DNA of 7,500 nucleotides from Tardiphaga sp. vice304. Lineage in GTDB: Bacteria; Pseudomonadota; Alphaproteobacteria; Rhizobiales; Xanthobacteraceae. The position numbers and the translations under genes were made by a program. Positions 6,843 to 7,500 of this stretch are shown here, one piece after another (the first letter of the stretch is position 1; every line of letters starts with the position of its first letter). Below the pieces are notes generated by a model, which was not told the DNA's origin, searched no databases, and saw nothing but the letters and a program-made list of their open reading frames with translations. Location of the stretch: positions 967,501 to 975,000 of the forward strand of contig NZ_CP041402.1 in assembly GCF_007018905.1 (NCBI RefSeq). The letters are read 5' to 3'.

Positions 6843-6854
6843 TGGTCTTTCTAA
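6843..6854 (+). promoter_or_regulatory. Possible spacer boxA element ahead of 23S
   Basis: TGGTCTTTCTAA resembles E. coli boxA (TGCTCTTTAACA) at 8 of 12 positions. A second boxA between the spacer tRNA and 23S is known in E. coli rrn operons. The match is modest and unsupported by a neighbouring boxB. Confidence 0.35.
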
Positions 6855-6911
6855 TCATATCCGCTGCATGAAGTGCGCTGGGCTTGACCGTCCGGCGTGC
6901 GGTTTTGCGTG

Positions 6912-6929
6912 TGAAGTCTTCGGACTTCA
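6912..6929 (+). repeat. UUCG hairpin upstream of 23S
   Basis: TGAAGTC and GACTTCA make a perfect 7-bp stem closed by the TTCG tetraloop. It can be extended outward by TGCG (6906-6909) with CGCA (6933-6936). It is probably a structural part of the precursor RNA. No T-run follows, so it is not a terminator. Confidence 0.7.
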
Positions 6930-6988
6930 GGGCGCAAGCAGCATGCAGTTACCCGCGCCGAGCGGGGTGGATATAGATAATGAGAGCA

Positions 6989-7500
6989 ATCAAGTGCCTT
7001 AAGGGTGTTCGGTGGATGCCTTGGCGATGAGAGGCGATGAAGGACGTGCTACGCTGCGATAAGCTATGGGGAGCTGCGAAGAAGCTTTGATCCATAGATT
7101 TCCGAATGGGGAAACCCACCTTCGATAGCCGGAACTCTAAATGCATCATCACGCAAGTGAGGGTGGATTTGGATTTCCGGTTATCAGTTGAAGGTATGAG
7201 ACTTCTGAATTCATAGGAGGTTTCAAGCGAACTCGGGGAACTGAAACATCTAAGTACCCGAAGGAAAGGACATCAACAGAGACTCCGTTAGTAGTGGCGA
7301 GCGAACGCGGACCAGGCCAGTGGTATATCAAAGACAACCGGAAGCAGTCAGGAAAGCTGTACCTCAGAGGGTGATAGTCCCGTACGGGTAATGCAATGAT
7401 ATATCCTAGAGTAAGGCGGGACACGTGTAATCCTGTCTGAACGTGGGGGGACCACCCTCCAAGCCTAAGTACTCCTCATCGACCGATAGTGAACTAGTAC
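6989..7500 (+). rRNA. rrl: 23S ribosomal RNA, 5' part, cut by the right window edge
   Basis: The start is set by aligning GGTGGATGCC (7011-7020) with the same block ending at position 32 of E. coli 23S. Further conserved blocks are GGGGAAACCCA (7108-7118), AACTGAAACATCTAAGTACC (7240-7259) and AGTAGTGGCGAGCGAACG (7292-7309). The segment covers the beginning of domain I of the large-subunit RNA, with about 2.3 kb missing to the right. Between the GAAACCCA and CTGAAACATC blocks the gene is longer than in E. coli because of an extended helix 9 (see the separate entry). The exact 5' end may differ by a few bases. Confidence 0.97.
7118..7195 (+). other. Extended helix 9 of 23S rRNA (intervening-sequence type)
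   Basis: A nested fold replaces the 18-nt helix 9 of E. coli. ACCTTC (7118-7123) pairs with GAAGGT (7190-7195), and ATAGCCGGAA (7125-7134) with TTCCGGTTAT (7175-7184, one G-U). A terminal hairpin (7139-7170) of 14 facing positions with two mismatches is capped by a GCAA tetraloop. In many Rhizobiales and other alphaproteobacteria such helix-9 insertions are cut by RNase III, leaving a short 5.8S-like 5' rRNA and a separate large fragment. Cleavage in this organism is inferred. Confidence 0.8.

Larger units (their letters stand above)
6509..6988 (+). other. Second part of the 16S-23S spacer, no gene
   Basis: This 480-nt stretch between tRNA-Ala and 23S has no credible coding frame. It holds a boxA-like motif (6843-6854) and a UUCG hairpin (6912-6929). 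It should contain the 5' side of the pre-23S processing stem near its end, but the pairing partner lies beyond the window. Confidence 0.7.

Overview
The window holds the 3' half of a decayed gene disrupted by nested insertion sequences, followed by the start of a ribosomal RNA operon. The organism is an alphaproteobacterium of the order Hyphomicrobiales. The 16S gene is of alphaproteobacterial length (about 1487 nt). From memory its signature stretches look most like the Bradyrhizobium/Afipia/Nitrobacter/Rhodopseudomonas group. The Ile-GAT and Ala-TGC spacer tRNAs and an enlarged helix 9 in the 23S gene fit that placement. I cannot fix the genus without a database comparison.

Positions 1-1167 (minus strand) carry an IS3-family element of the IS407 type that runs off the left edge. 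It has a complete orfA and a nearly complete orfB joined by an A7 slippery run, with an intact DD(35)E triad, so it looks potentially active. Positions about 1168-2400 (plus strand) carry a second IS3-family element. Its orfA is open but its orfB is dead, with three in-frame stops and one frameshift that fits a 19-bp deletion. The first element appears to have inserted into the left end of the second.

Positions 2401-3532 encode the C-terminal half of a heme peroxidase of the animal peroxidase (peroxidase-cyclooxygenase) superfamily. The second element abuts and truncates it. Its first 360 bp are riddled with lesions: stop codons, lost catalytic-region residues, two frame changes and a 7-bp tandem duplication. 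The last 800 bp remain an open frame that keeps the proximal-histidine motif.

Positions 3533-3921 hold no recognisable gene. A strong sigma-70-type rrn promoter (TTGACA-18 bp-TATAAA) at 3922-3951 drives a leader of about 630 nt with several UUCG-capped hairpins and a boxA-like antitermination site. Then come 16S rRNA (about 4589-6075), tRNA-Ile(GAT), tRNA-Ala(TGC), a spacer of about 480 nt without genes, and the first 512 nt of 23S rRNA. The 23S helix 9 carries a 78-nt intervening-sequence-type extension. The rrn parts form one transcription unit on the plus strand. I found no evidence of a new defence, metabolic or regulatory system. The points of interest are the layered insertions, the repeat-linked decay and the 23S extension.
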